Source: Tahibacter soli | GTDB taxonomy: Bacteria; Pseudomonadota; Gammaproteobacteria; Xanthomonadales; Rhodanobacteraceae | Length of the DNA: 64,000 bases | Direction: 5' to 3' | Assembly (NCBI RefSeq): GCF_025717065.2 | Contig: NZ_JAOVZO020000003.1 | Location: 434,001-498,000, forward strand | Shown: positions 35,826 through 44,763 of the stretch, piece after piece | Layout: the number at the start of each line of letters is the position of its first letter | How positions within the stretch are numbered: position 1 is the first letter of the stretch | Notes under the pieces: generated by a model | The model's database searches: none | What the model saw: the letters and a program-made list of their open reading frames with translations, nothing else | What the model was told of the DNA's origin: nothing | Program-made: the position numbers and the translations under genes

Positions 35826-36513
35826 CGATGCGTTCCTCGCGCACGATGCGGCCGTCGGCGAGCGAGACCGAACGCGTCGCGTAGGCGATCGCGCGCGGTT
35901 CGTGCGTGACCATCACAACGGTCAGACCGTCGCGTACGAGGCCGGCGAGCCCTTCGAGCAGCGACTGCGCGGTGCGCGAATCGAGATTGCCGGTCGGTTC
36001 GTCGGCGAGCAGCAGCGGCGGATCGTTCGCCAGCGCGCGAGCGACCGCGACGCGCTGCTGCTGGCCGCCCGACAGCGCCTGCGGCAGCTTGTCGGCCTGA
36101 TCGGCCACGCCGAGCCGGTCGAGCAGCGCGAGCGCGCGGTCGCGACGCGCGGGCGACGTGCCGCGGCGCGCGAAGTCCATCGGCAGCATCACGTTCTCGA
36201 GCGCGGTCAGCGTCGGCAGCAATTGGAAGAACTGAAAAACGATACCGACGCCGCGGCCGCGCCAGGCGGTCAGCGCGCGTTCGCTCGCGGCGCCGAGATC
36301 GTGCCCGTCGACGACGATGCGTCCGCGCGTGGCGCGGTCGATGCCGCCGAGGAGATTGAGCAGCGTCGACTTGCCGCTGCCCGACGCGCCGACGACGGCG
36401 ACGAAGTCGCCGCGGTCGATCGCAAGGTCGATGTCGGCGAGCGCGTGGAAGTCGCCGGCGGGGGCGGGGTAGGTCTTGCCGATGTTTTCGAGGGTGATGA
36501 GGGGCGTGGGCAT
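35818..36513 (-). CDS. ABC transporter ATPase, LolD/MacB type
   Basis: A 231-aa ATPase. Walker A GASGSGKSTLLN (about 41-52), Q-loop VFQFFQLLPTLTALENV, signature LSGGQQQRVAVARAL, Walker B LLLADEPTGNLD, and H-loop VTHE. ATG 36513 gives the typical MPTPLITLENIGKTY start; the frame is open further upstream, through the palindrome at 36550-36581, without homology. It pairs with the downstream permease. Confidence 0.92.
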   Translation of the reverse strand: MPTPLITLENIGKTYPAPAGDFHALADIDLAIDRGDFVAVVGASGSGKSTLLNLLGGIDRATRGRIVVDGHDLGAASERALTAWRGRGVGIVFQFFQLLPTLTALENVMLPMDFARRGTSPARRDRALALLDRLGVADQADKLPQALSGGQQQRVAVARALANDPPLLLADEPTGNLDSRTAQSLLEGLAGLVRDGLTVVMVTHEPRAIAYATRSVSLADGRIVREERIDA

Positions 36514-36549
36514 GGGGTTTCCGCGGCGAGTTTTCTGTCTTTGCCCTTG

Positions 36550-36581
36550 CTCGTCATCCCAGCGAACGCTGGGATGACGAG
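36550..36581. repeat. Extragenic palindrome, type A
   Basis: CTCGTCATCCCAGCG and its exact complement CGCTGGGATGACGAG are separated by two bases. The same core (GTCATCCCAGC ... GCTGGGAT) recurs at 46740, 46791, 57550 and 57730. It lies between divergent genes (ABC ATPase and lipoprotein). Confidence 0.8.
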
Positions 36582-36724
36582 CGAGGGAAGCGAGCATCAG
36601 CCTAAGCCCCGCCGCACACCCCCGCGCGCCATTCGCACCCCCCATGCGACCATTCGGCGAAACCGCGCGGCACGCCGCAACGCCGCTGGCATCCTCGCGC
36701 CGTCACCCTCGACGGAGCGCCCGC

Positions 36725-37288
36725 ATGCGCCGCCTCTTCGCATTCCTGCTGTGCCTGTTCGCCCCGCTCGCCGCCTGCGCGCAGTCGCCCGCGCCCACGA
36801 ACGCGCCCGCCAATGGTTTCGACTTCCTGATCGGCGAATGGTCGCTCGACGTGCGCGTGAAGGTGTCGGGCCTCGCCGCGTGGATCCACGGCACGCCGAA
36901 GCTCACCGGCACGCTGCGCGCCTGGCGCACCGCCGACGGCATCGACGACGAGCTGCGCATCGTGGACGCCTCGGGCAATCCGCGCTCGACGACGCGCTCG
37001 CGCCGCACGTTCGACGCGGCGACCGCGCGCTGGAGCATCGCGAGCCTCGACCCCTATGATGCGCGCGACGGCGCCGCGAGCGCCCGGCTGGAGGACGGCG
37101 AGATGCGCGTGGAAGGCAGCTATCGGAAGGGCGACGCGCGAACGCTGACGCGAACGCGCTACTACGCGATCGCGCCCGATGCGTTCCGCCTGCGCCAGGA
37201 TCGCTCGACCGACGACGGCGCGACCTGGGACGAAGGCGCGTTCGAATACGACGCGAAGCGCATCGCGCCGGCGGCGGCGCCGCGTTGA
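36725..37288 (+). CDS. Putative lipoprotein of unknown function
   Basis: A 187-aa protein with lipobox LAAC (Cys18) after a hydrophobic signal. The mature part begins with a DUF1579-like NGFDFLIGEWSLDVRVK and consists mostly of beta strands with conserved tryptophans, like a lipocalin-type domain. The TGA stop overlaps the TTG start of the next gene (TTGA), so it is likely cotranslated with the LytS/LytR-type pair, and it might be its sensor partner or target. No activity can be assigned. Confidence 0.75.
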   Translation: MRRLFAFLLCLFAPLAACAQSPAPTNAPANGFDFLIGEWSLDVRVKVSGLAAWIHGTPKLTGTLRAWRTADGIDDELRIVDASGNPRSTTRSRRTFDAATARWSIASLDPYDARDGAASARLEDGEMRVEGSYRKGDARTLTRTRYYAIAPDAFRLRQDRSTDDGATWDEGAFEYDAKRIAPAAAPR

Positions 37289-38328
37289 ACGAGCTGCCGC
37301 GCGGCTGGGTGTGGCTGCACCTCGCGGTCGCGTGGCTGCCGATGTGGGCGCTGTTCACCGCGCTCATCATGAGCGCGCACGATCTTCCGGTCGTACCCGC
37401 GGCGATCGGCTCGCTGCGCATGATCGTGCCGGGTGCCGCGCTCGGCATCGCCGTCTACCGCTTCACACTGCGCACGCCGTGGCCGCATCCGTTCCGCCTG
37501 CGTTTTCTCGGCCTGCATCTGGTCGCGGCGCTCGTCTATTCCGGCGTGTGGTTCGCGCTCGTCGTCGCGATCGACAGCCTCGTCGCGCACCACGTGACGC
37601 TGAGCGGCCCCGGCCCCGCCGCGTTCCTGATCGTCGGCGTGTGGCTCTACCTCGTCGTCGCCGGCGTCGCCTACGCGAACCGCGCCGCGCAGCGCGCGGC
37701 ACAGCTCGAAGCGTACGCCGCGCGCGGGCAGCTCGCGCAATTGCGCGCGCAGCTGCATCCGCATTTTTTGTTCAACACGCTGCATACGATCGTGCATCTC
37801 ATTCCCACCGCGCCGCGCGACGCGTCGCGCGCCGCCGAAAAACTCGCCGACGCGCTGCGCGCCGTGATCGAGGAAGACCGCGACGTCGTGCCGCTCGCCG
37901 ACGAACTCGCGTTCGTCGAGCGCTACCTCGACATCGAACGCGTGCGCTTCGGCGACCGGTTGCGCGTCGATCGCGACATCGACGCCGCCGCGCTGCCCGC
38001 GCTCGTGCCGTCGTTCGCCGCGCAGACGCTCGTCGAAAACGCCGTGCGCCACGGCGCCGCGCCGAACGTCGGCGCGACGACGATTCGCATCCTTGCGCGT
38101 GCGACGAAGACGACGCTGACGCTCGACGTGTACGACGACGGCGCCGGCGCGCACCCCGACGACGTCGCGAACGCGAGCGGCACCGGCATCCGGCGTCTGC
38201 GCGAACGCCTGCGCTGGACGTTCGGCGAACGCGCGCGCCTCGATGTTGCCGGCGCGCCGGGCGCGGGCTTTCGCGCGACGCTCGTGCTGCCGCTCGTCGT
38301 CGACGCCGATGCGTTGGAGCGCGCGTGA
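37285..38328 (+). CDS. LytS/YehU-type sensor histidine kinase
   Basis: A 347-aa kinase with four N-terminal membrane helices (about 10-140), then a His_kinase domain: LRAQLHPHFLFNTLHTIVHLI holds the phospho-acceptor (HPHFLFN), followed by the HATPase N-box AAQTLVENAVRHG and the glycine loop GTGIRRLRERL. TTG 37285 overlaps the upstream stop. Paired with the LytTR regulator that overlaps its end. Confidence 0.9.
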   Translation: MNELPRGWVWLHLAVAWLPMWALFTALIMSAHDLPVVPAAIGSLRMIVPGAALGIAVYRFTLRTPWPHPFRLRFLGLHLVAALVYSGVWFALVVAIDSLVAHHVTLSGPGPAAFLIVGVWLYLVVAGVAYANRAAQRAAQLEAYAARGQLAQLRAQLHPHFLFNTLHTIVHLIPTAPRDASRAAEKLADALRAVIEEDRDVVPLADELAFVERYLDIERVRFGDRLRVDRDIDAAALPALVPSFAAQTLVENAVRHGAAPNVGATTIRILARATKTTLTLDVYDDGAGAHPDDVANASGTGIRRLRERLRWTFGERARLDVAGAPGAGFRATLVLPLVVDADALERA

Positions 38329-39065
38329 ACGACGCGCGCGTCACCGCGCTCGTCGCCGACGACGAAGCCGTCGCGCGTGCGGGTCTTTCGCGCCTGCTCG
38401 ACGAGATCGACTGGCTGCGAGTGATCGGCGAGGCGGCGAACGGCATCGATGCCGCGAACGCGATCGACGTGTTGAAACCCGACCTCGTTTTTCTCGACAT
38501 CCAGATGCCGGGCCTGCTCGGCACCGACGTGCTGCGGCGCGTGCGCCACCGGCCGCACGTCGTGTTCACGACCGCGTACGCGCAGCACGCCGTGACCGCG
38601 TTCGAACTCGGCGCGCTCGACTATCTGTTGAAGCCGTTCGGCGAGGAACGCCTCGGCGCGACGCTCGAGCGCGTGCGCGCGGCGTTCGGCGAACCGCACA
38701 CGGCGTTCGACCGCCTCGGCGAAGCGCTCGGCCGGGCGCCGATGACGCGCTTGTTCGTGCGCAACGGCCGCGCGATCGCGCCGCTCGCGGTGAGCGCGAT
38801 CGTGCGCTTTGAAGCGGTCGGCGACTACATCGCCGTGCACGCCGGCGGCGCGCCGCATCTCGTGCACCTGTCGCTCGGCCAGCTCGAAGAACGCCTCGAT
38901 CCGTCGCGTTTTTTGCGCATTCATCGCGCGCATCTCGTCAATCTCGACCACGTCGCCGCGTTTCGCCGCGGCGCCGACGGACAGGTGCGCGCCGAACTGC
39001 GCGACGGCACGCAGCTGCCGGTCAGCCGCGCGAAAGCGCGCGAGCTGCGCGATCTGGCCCGATAG
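38325..39065 (+). CDS. LytTR-family response regulator
   Basis: A 246-aa regulator. The receiver (about 6-120) has ALVADDEAVAR, phospho-acceptor Asp in LVFLDIQMPG, FTTAYAQHAV and YLLKPFG. The LytTR DNA-binding domain (about 140-243) has VRFEAVGDYIAVHAG and SRFLRIHRAHLVNLDHVAAFRR. GTG 38325 overlaps the kinase stop (GTGA). It probably regulates the upstream lipoprotein operon or cell-envelope genes. Confidence 0.92.
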   Translation: MNDARVTALVADDEAVARAGLSRLLDEIDWLRVIGEAANGIDAANAIDVLKPDLVFLDIQMPGLLGTDVLRRVRHRPHVVFTTAYAQHAVTAFELGALDYLLKPFGEERLGATLERVRAAFGEPHTAFDRLGEALGRAPMTRLFVRNGRAIAPLAVSAIVRFEAVGDYIAVHAGGAPHLVHLSLGQLEERLDPSRFLRIHRAHLVNLDHVAAFRRGADGQVRAELRDGTQLPVSRAKARELRDLAR

Positions 39066-39157
39066 CGTCAAGGCCGTCGACCCGACGTGGCCCTGTTTTT
39101 CGCCGAATTGCGATAATGACGGGTTGCGGCAATCGGCCGCAGCTTCAGGGGAAGCAA

Positions 39158-39994
39158 ATGCATCGTTCTTTGATGGGCATGTTCTTGTTCACGGCACTGG
39201 CCGCGTCGCAGCTCGCGCAGGCGGCCGACTATTGCGACGTCAGCCTGGACGATTGGTCCGGGAGCGGAATCGAGTGTCACCAGTCGCGGGCGTCGCTGGC
39301 AGCGCCGCCGACGGACGGCGGGCCGGCGGGTCAGCGCGTTCCGGGCCTGCCGAACTACGCCGATCTCGACCTGTCGCCGTATCAGGCGGGCCGGTTCTCG
39401 CAGCTGCGGTTCGAGCTCGACTTCGAATGGCTCGGCCTGCAGCCGCCAAGCGACAATACGCGCTACGACTACACCCGCATCGACGTGCTGGAGTTCGGCG
39501 TCAGGTCGGAAAGCTTTTTGCCCGGCGAACCCGTGGACTATCGCGTGCTGGTCGTGAGCATGGTGCGTCCGTTCGGTTCCAATGCGTATACGCTGGAGTT
39601 CTCGTGGCGCGATCCGGCGGCTGCCGACGCGATCAATACCACCGGCGAAGTGAACGCGGCGGTGGCGCAGCTCAACGGCACGGAAAGCAAGATCACGGTG
39701 CAGATCGACCCGCTCGTCGACGAGAGCGACTGGTCGAGCCTGAACCTCCGGGTCTGGGCCCGGCAACCGGGCGTCGACCCGGTCTCGAACGTCGGCTTGC
39801 TGCCCGGCAGCGACGATCGCTACGTCGAGCCGGTCTACGACAACCCGGCAGGCTTCGTCATGCCCGAGAGGCCGCTGCTGTCGCTCGTGCGCCCATGGAA
39901 CCTGCGCAGCGGCGTGATCGGCGGCGACATCCGCCGCGCAGGCATGCGGACGGATTTCATTTTCTACCTGCCGTACGTCGATCAGGGCGAGTGA
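39158..39994 (+). CDS. Secreted protein of unknown function
   Basis: A 278-aa protein with a signal peptide (MHRSLMGMFLFTALAASQLAQAAD). GGGGAAG precedes ATG 39158. The mature part is rich in acidic and aromatic residues with beta-sandwich character and two cysteines (CDVSLDDWSGSGIEC) near its start. No family was recognised. It stands alone between lytR and the convergent kinase gene. Confidence 0.7.
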   Translation: MHRSLMGMFLFTALAASQLAQAADYCDVSLDDWSGSGIECHQSRASLAAPPTDGGPAGQRVPGLPNYADLDLSPYQAGRFSQLRFELDFEWLGLQPPSDNTRYDYTRIDVLEFGVRSESFLPGEPVDYRVLVVSMVRPFGSNAYTLEFSWRDPAAADAINTTGEVNAAVAQLNGTESKITVQIDPLVDESDWSSLNLRVWARQPGVDPVSNVGLLPGSDDRYVEPVYDNPAGFVMPERPLLSLVRPWNLRSGVIGGDIRRAGMRTDFIFYLPYVDQGE

Positions 39995-40013
39995 GCCGCG
40001 CAGGCGCGGCGCG

Positions 40014-42641
40014 TCAGCGGCCTTTGCATTCGTTCAGGCGCTGCGCCTGCGGCAGCTCCCTGGCGACGCGGTCGGTCACGGCGATCGCCGCGTCGAGCCG
40101 TTCGCGCGCGCCCGGCCGGCCGAGCGCGAGCGCGACGCAGGCCAGTTCGCCGCGCGTCAGCGCGATGTCGATGCCGCGCGGCGCGGCGATCGCCTCGAAC
40201 GCGGGCAGCGCGAGTTCGAGCGCGGCCCGGGCTTCGGCGTAGCGGCCGGCATCGCGTAGCGCCGATCCGAGCACGAGCCGGTAGTTCGCCAGATTGACGT
40301 GGCCCGGCGGCAGCAGCTTGACCGAGACGTCGACCGCGCGCGCGAAATGCGCGCGCGCGGCTTCGGGCTTCTTCAACCGCAGCAGCAGCAGCAGGCCGAC
40401 GTTGTAGTGCGCCGCCGCAGCCTGCGCGCTGTCGTCGCCGAACACGGCGCGCCGCACCGCGAGCACGCCTTCGAACAGCGACAGCGCCCGGTCGTATTCG
40501 CCCTGCGCCTGAACGATCGTCGCGAGCGTGTTCATCGCGTTGGCCGTCTGCGTCGCGCGTTCGCCGTAGATCTTGCGGTAGAGATCCAGCGCCTCGGCGG
40601 CGTACGTCTCGGCGCGCGCGTAGTCGCGTTTGTTGCGCGCGATCAGCGCAAGACCGTTGAGCGTCTCGCCGACGATGGGGTCGTCCGGCGCGAAGCGCTG
40701 CCGTTCGCGCGGCAGGTTGTCGAGCATCACGCGCTCGGCTTCGTCGACGTCGCCCAGCACGCGCAGGTTGCCGGCGATCCGCGACGCGAGCCGCAGCGTG
40801 CGGACGTCGTCGGGTCCGGCCGCAGCCGACTGCAGCGCGAGCGCCTCGCGCCACAGCGGCAGCGATTCTTTCGGCCGCGCAAGCCCGTTGAGTGCCGTGG
40901 CCCGGACGCCGAGCAGCGCGATACGCGCGTCGCCGTCCGGTGCGAGCGCCTGCGCGCGGTCGGCCAGCTTCATCGCCTCGTCGTACCGCGTGCGCCGGGT
41001 CTCGATCGTCGCGAGCTGGATCAGACTTGCCGCACGTTCGGCGTCCGATGCCGGCGGCGCCGCTTCGCGCAAGTCCGACGCCTCGTGCGCCGCCGCCTCG
41101 GCGCCGTCCATGTCGTCGAGCGCGAGCGCCGCTTCGGCGATCGCGGCGAGCAGTGCGGCCTTGAGCGGCGGCTGTTCGCCGAGCGCGCCGCGCAACTGCT
41201 CGCGACCGCGCTGCAGGAGTTCGCGCGCCGTCACGTCGCGTCCGCGCGCCTGCTCGGGCATCGACGATTTGAACAGGCCGATCATGAAGTCGGTCACCTG
41301 CTGGGCGCGCGCGCGTTCGAACTGTGCCTGACGCTCGCGCTGCTGCGCCACGTCGCGTTCGTGCGCCAGCCGTTCGTTCTGCCGCAGCGTGACCGCCGCG
41401 AAACCGACGATCAGCGCCAGAATTGCCGAAGTGAACAATGCGGCAAGCGCGTTGCGCAGCAGGAACCGCGCGGCGCGATAGCCGCGTTCACCGCGCCGCG
41501 CGTCGACCGGCTGCAGTGCGAGATGACGCGCGACGTCGGCGTCGAGCTGTTCGACCGATGCGTAGCGTTGCTGCGGCGATTTTTGCAGCGCGCGTGCCGC
41601 GATCGCGTCGATGTCGCCGCGCACGCGGCGTCGCAGCGCGGCGGCGGACAGTCCGCCGCGGCGTTTCGCCGCGTCGTCGTCGATCGCATCGCCCGGCAGC
41701 AGCGGCGGGTCTTCGAGCACCTGGCGCCGCAGCGCGGTCAGATCGCCGGGCGCGGCCTCGAACGGCAGCCTGCCGCCGGCGAGTTCGCACAGCAGCACGC
41801 CGAGCGCGTACACGTCGGTCGCGACGCCGCCCGATTGCCCGAGAAACTGTTCCGGCGCGGCCGACTGCGGCGACAGAAACCGGCTCTCGCCGGTCGCCGC
41901 GTCGGCATCGAGCGTCGTGGCGATGCCGAAGTCGAGCAGCTTCGGCAGGCCACCCTCGGTCATGAGGATGTTGGCGCTCTTGAGGTCGCAGTGAACGATC
42001 AGGTTCGCATGCGCGTACTGCACCGCGGCGCACACCTCGCGAAACAGCGCAAGGCGCGCGGCGAGCGGCAGCGCGCGGCGGTCGCAGTACGCGACGAGCG
42101 GCTCGCCGCGCACGTATTCCATCGCGAAATACGGAATGCCCGACGCGTCTTCGCCGGCATCGATGAGGCGCGCGATGTTCGGATGTTCGAGCGCCGCGAG
42201 CAGGCGGCGTTCGCGCGCGAGACGCGCCGACGCCTCGGCGTCGAGATGGCCGTGCGCGACGAGCTTGAGCGCCACGCGCTGCGACACCGTGCCGTCGTCG
42301 CGTTCGGCGAGATACACGACGCCCATGCCGCCGCGGCCGATTTCCTCGACGACCGCGAACGCGCCGAAGCGCTGCCCCGGCTTCACCTCGGGCATCAGCC
42401 GGACGATCGCCTCGCCGAAGCTGCGCGCGAACGGATCGTTCTGCGTATCGGGCAGCGCGTCGCTCGCCGCGAGCAGCGCGTCGACCGCGCGGCGCAGCGC
42501 GGCATCGTCGCCGCAGCGCGCGTCGAGCAGCGCGGCGCGCTCGGCGGCGGGCAGCGCGACGGCGGCGTCGAACAGCTCGCGCGCGCGCCACCACAGCGCG
42601 GTGCTCGTGGAAGAGAGGGAAGGGGCGGGCGGTGTCGACAT
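40014..42641 (-). CDS. Membrane Ser/Thr protein kinase with C-terminal TPR-like repeats
   Basis: An 875-aa protein. After a helical N-terminal region, the PknB-type kinase domain (about 95-380) has GRGGMGVVYLAERDD, VALKLVAHG, catalytic loop VHCDLKSANIL and LLDFGIAT. One membrane helix follows (about 415-435), then a coiled coil and an extended TPR-like region to the end. The catalytic loop has HCD rather than HRD, a non-RD form. Such kinases are frequent in Lysobacterales and often control nearby secreted or ECF-sigma systems. ATG 42641 is preferred to the open-frame start at 42725, which adds low-complexity residues. Confidence 0.88.
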   Translation of the reverse strand: MSTPPAPSLSSTSTALWWRARELFDAAVALPAAERAALLDARCGDDAALRRAVDALLAASDALPDTQNDPFARSFGEAIVRLMPEVKPGQRFGAFAVVEEIGRGGMGVVYLAERDDGTVSQRVALKLVAHGHLDAEASARLARERRLLAALEHPNIARLIDAGEDASGIPYFAMEYVRGEPLVAYCDRRALPLAARLALFREVCAAVQYAHANLIVHCDLKSANILMTEGGLPKLLDFGIATTLDADAATGESRFLSPQSAAPEQFLGQSGGVATDVYALGVLLCELAGGRLPFEAAPGDLTALRRQVLEDPPLLPGDAIDDDAAKRRGGLSAAALRRRVRGDIDAIAARALQKSPQQRYASVEQLDADVARHLALQPVDARRGERGYRAARFLLRNALAALFTSAILALIVGFAAVTLRQNERLAHERDVAQQRERQAQFERARAQQVTDFMIGLFKSSMPEQARGRDVTARELLQRGREQLRGALGEQPPLKAALLAAIAEAALALDDMDGAEAAAHEASDLREAAPPASDAERAASLIQLATIETRRTRYDEAMKLADRAQALAPDGDARIALLGVRATALNGLARPKESLPLWREALALQSAAAGPDDVRTLRLASRIAGNLRVLGDVDEAERVMLDNLPRERQRFAPDDPIVGETLNGLALIARNKRDYARAETYAAEALDLYRKIYGERATQTANAMNTLATIVQAQGEYDRALSLFEGVLAVRRAVFGDDSAQAAAAHYNVGLLLLLRLKKPEAARAHFARAVDVSVKLLPPGHVNLANYRLVLGSALRDAGRYAEARAALELALPAFEAIAAPRGIDIALTRGELACVALALGRPGARERLDAAIAVTDRVARELPQAQRLNECKGR

Positions 42642-42785
42642 CGGCGGCTCGGCGGTGCGCGTGCGGCCGTGAGGCGGGCCGGCTCGGGGTGGCGCAGATT
42701 TAGCGAACGCGTCGGTGGATTGCAAGGTTCGGTACGGGCGCCGCTCGTGCGTCGCAATTTGTGCGGATTCGCCGTGCCGCCGGGC

Positions 42786-42821
42786 AAAAACGCGAACGGC
42801 GCGGGGTTCCGCGCCGTTCGC
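42786..42821 (-). terminator. Intrinsic terminator of the 58-aa gene
   Basis: On the minus strand a perfect 13-bp stem (arms 42792-42804 and 42809-42821) with a 4-nt loop is followed by CGTTTTTG. The arm GCGAACGGCGCGG is the same 13 bases found in the last hairpin of both SymE leaders. Confidence 0.75.
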
Positions 42822-42862
42822 CGGTCACGCCGCGTGGCGCCGGCGTCGATCGCGGCCGGGCG

Positions 42863-43039
42863 CTACAACCCTCGCACGCGGCAGGCGACGAGCAGGAGGC
42901 CGAAGCCGACGATCCACGACCACGTGGCCGCCGGCTGCGGCACGCGCACGACGCCGAACTGCGCCACGAGCGCGACGATGAACAGAACGAGACAGATGAT
43001 CCAGACGATCAAGGTAGGTGCGTTGCCGACATTGCGCAT
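42863..43039 (-). CDS. Small two-helix membrane protein (58 aa)
   Basis: A 58-aa protein: MRNVGNAPTLIVWIICLVLF opens the first helix, and ATWSWIVGFGLLLVACRV forms the second. CAGGGGAA 6 bp before ATG 43039 is a strong ribosome binding site and an intrinsic terminator follows 42 bp after the stop, so this is a complete transcription unit. The family was not recognised; small hydrophobic proteins of this layout are often regulators or stabilisers of membrane complexes. Confidence 0.75.
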   Translation of the reverse strand: MRNVGNAPTLIVWIICLVLFIVALVAQFGVVRVPQPAATWSWIVGFGLLLVACRVRGL

Positions 43040-43216
43040 GGTGTTCCCCTGTGGAATGGACAGCGACGACCGTCGCGGCGGCGATGCCGCAAACGGGACA
43101 ATGCGATAAGCGCGGCGCGTGCCTGACGGCCCCCTGCGCCGCGTCGGATGGTCTGCCTGCCGCTCGACCCTGTCAATTCGCGCCGCGACATGATCGACCG
43201 GCCGCGCCCGGCGAGT

Positions 43217-43447
43217 TCAGTCGATGATCCACAATGAGAAAATATCGTTGGTATCGGCGATCGTATTGTTCGTCAGCGCCTCGAGCGTGATCGTGTGCGG
43301 GCCGGGGCCGAGGTCGACCGGGAAACTCGCCGGCAGCGCCAGATGCTGGCTCACGTTGTTGAAAAACAGCGGCACGTCGCCGAGCAGGTTGCCGTCGAGG
43401 TAGACGTTGACGCCGGCGAAGCCGGGGCTGTTGCTCCGGGCTTTCAT
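43217..43447 (-). CDS. Small protein of unknown function (76 aa)
   Basis: A 76-aa soluble protein without signal peptide. GVNVYLDGNLLGDVPLFFNN and GPGPHTITLEALTNN suggest a single beta-sandwich repeat, like a PEGA or fibronectin-type fragment. GGAGAA before ATG 43447 supports translation. GC is a little lower than in the core genes. It lies in a row of three small minus-strand genes of unknown function. Confidence 0.55.
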   Translation of the reverse strand: MKARSNSPGFAGVNVYLDGNLLGDVPLFFNNVSQHLALPASFPVDLGPGPHTITLEALTNNTIADTNDIFSLWIID

Positions 43448-43528
43448 TCGATTCTCCGTCGATGGCCGATCGCGATGCAGGGTCGGATTCGATCGAGCGC
43501 AAACCGGGCCGCGAAAAGCTCGCGGTTG

Positions 43529-43933
43529 TCACTTGTCCCAATTGCCCTCACGCTCGACGATTTCGATACCGCCGATCGCGCGAACGGCGCTTTCGAGTGC
43601 CCTGGCGAGTTTGAGCGTTTCGGCGTCTTCGGGCTGGCCGGTCAGGCGTGCCCACAGGCCCCGTTTCGACGCGATGCTGGCCGTCCACAACGCCTCGCGC
43701 GGAACCTTGCTGGGTACGGTGACAAATACGGTGATGACCGGCCCTTTCGGCCGTGCCGAAACCTGGATGTCCCATAGCGGCGACAGGTCGACCACCTTGA
43801 CGTGGGCGTAGCCGACCTTGCGCAGTTCCGCGGCGATATCTTCCGCGAGCGGTCGGCCGGGCAGCACGTCGCCGTTGCCCGCATCGACGTCGGCGGGGTG
43901 CTTCGCCGATCGCAGCGTCAGTTCGTAGTCCAC
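43529..43933 (-). CDS. Hypothetical protein (about 134 aa)
   Basis: The product starts VDYELTLRSAKHPADVD at GTG 43933, with CGAGG upstream; the frame is open to 43987 (152 aa). The sequence alternates strands and helices (EDIAAELRKVGYAHVKVVDLSPLW ... VITVFVTVPS), a small alpha/beta fold. No signal peptide or known motif. The neighbours on the same strand are also unknown. Confidence 0.6.
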   Translation of the reverse strand: MDYELTLRSAKHPADVDAGNGDVLPGRPLAEDIAAELRKVGYAHVKVVDLSPLWDIQVSARPKGPVITVFVTVPSKVPREALWTASIASKRGLWARLTGQPEDAETLKLARALESAVRAIGGIEIVEREGNWDK

Positions 43934-44019
43934 GAGCACCTCGTTGATATATCCCGCACCGCAGTCTTGTCGACGGCGTCGCGGCATTCAAGAGGGTGCG
44001 TCGTGAGCGATCGTTCGGC

Positions 44020-44340
44020 TCAGTCCTCGCGCCAGACCACGACGTAGTCGCTGTCGTCGGCCGCGTCGAGCTGCGCGCGCCATTCGCGACGTGCGCCGGG
44101 CAGGCGCTCGACGATCGTGTCCATCGCCGCGTCGAATCCGGCGAATCCGGCGTCGAGCCCGAGCACGTGCCCCGACTGGTGCTCGACGTCGATGCGCACC
44201 GACTGGTGCGTCACGTAGTCGACCCGGTACGCGACGATGCCGACGATTTCGCTCCACGGCATCCACATGCGCCGGCCGTCGTGCAGATGAACCCAGACTT
44301 CGCGCGCATTCGCGCCGGTCGTCGTCGTTGCGTCGGACAT
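44020..44340 (-). CDS. Hypothetical protein (106 aa), W/acidic type
   Basis: A 106-aa protein from ATG 44340 with GAGAGAA upstream. It has DGRRMWMPWSEIVGIV, HQSGHVLGLDAGFAGFDAAMDTIVERLPG and a closing DSDYVVVWRED. The pattern GFD-x(n)-LPG-x-W-x(n)-VxVWR resembles small cytoplasmic proteins often found near immunity-type genes, but no confident family was recognised. Confidence 0.6.
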   Translation of the reverse strand: MSDATTTTGANAREVWVHLHDGRRMWMPWSEIVGIVAYRVDYVTHQSVRIDVEHQSGHVLGLDAGFAGFDAAMDTIVERLPGARREWRAQLDAADDSDYVVVWRED

Positions 44341-44763
44341 GGCGTTCTCTCGTCGAGCGATGCGTCGCCATTGTCGAGCGGCGAGGCGACGGCGCGGGAT
44401 CGTCGAGCGAGCGTTGCGGATACGACGGTTGCGGATTCGCTGAGATCGGCGCGGTCGCCAAGGCGCATGACGGACAAGATCCGGCCTTGGCGGAGCCCTG
44501 TCGTCGATCGCCATCCCGACGAGCCAGCAACCAGCATCCCAATCGCGCAATCAGTCCGGTCGCGAGTATTCATACGACGTTCCAGCCGAGGGAGGAGGCA
44601 CCCAGAGGATGTCCGTCCAGCAGCAAACCATGGATAGTAGTCACCCGGGGCAACCACACTGGGAGGCTGGCGCAGTAAAAACGGACCCTGCTACGGGCGC
44701 GGCGCGAACAAACAAGCATGGTCGTCCGATGTTGAAGAACGGGAAATCCAAGGTTGACTACTA
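44341..44763. other. 423-bp stretch without a supported gene
   Basis: Open frames here are shadows with no ribosome binding site or family character. Base composition falls toward the right end, where the AT-richer unknown genes begin. No repeat or hairpin of note. Confidence 0.5.

Noticed and set aside
33471-35909. 812-aa plus-strand frame over the ABC permease
   Set aside because: Shadow of the FtsX-type permease gene, rich in Arg, Ala, His; no membrane or catalytic motif.
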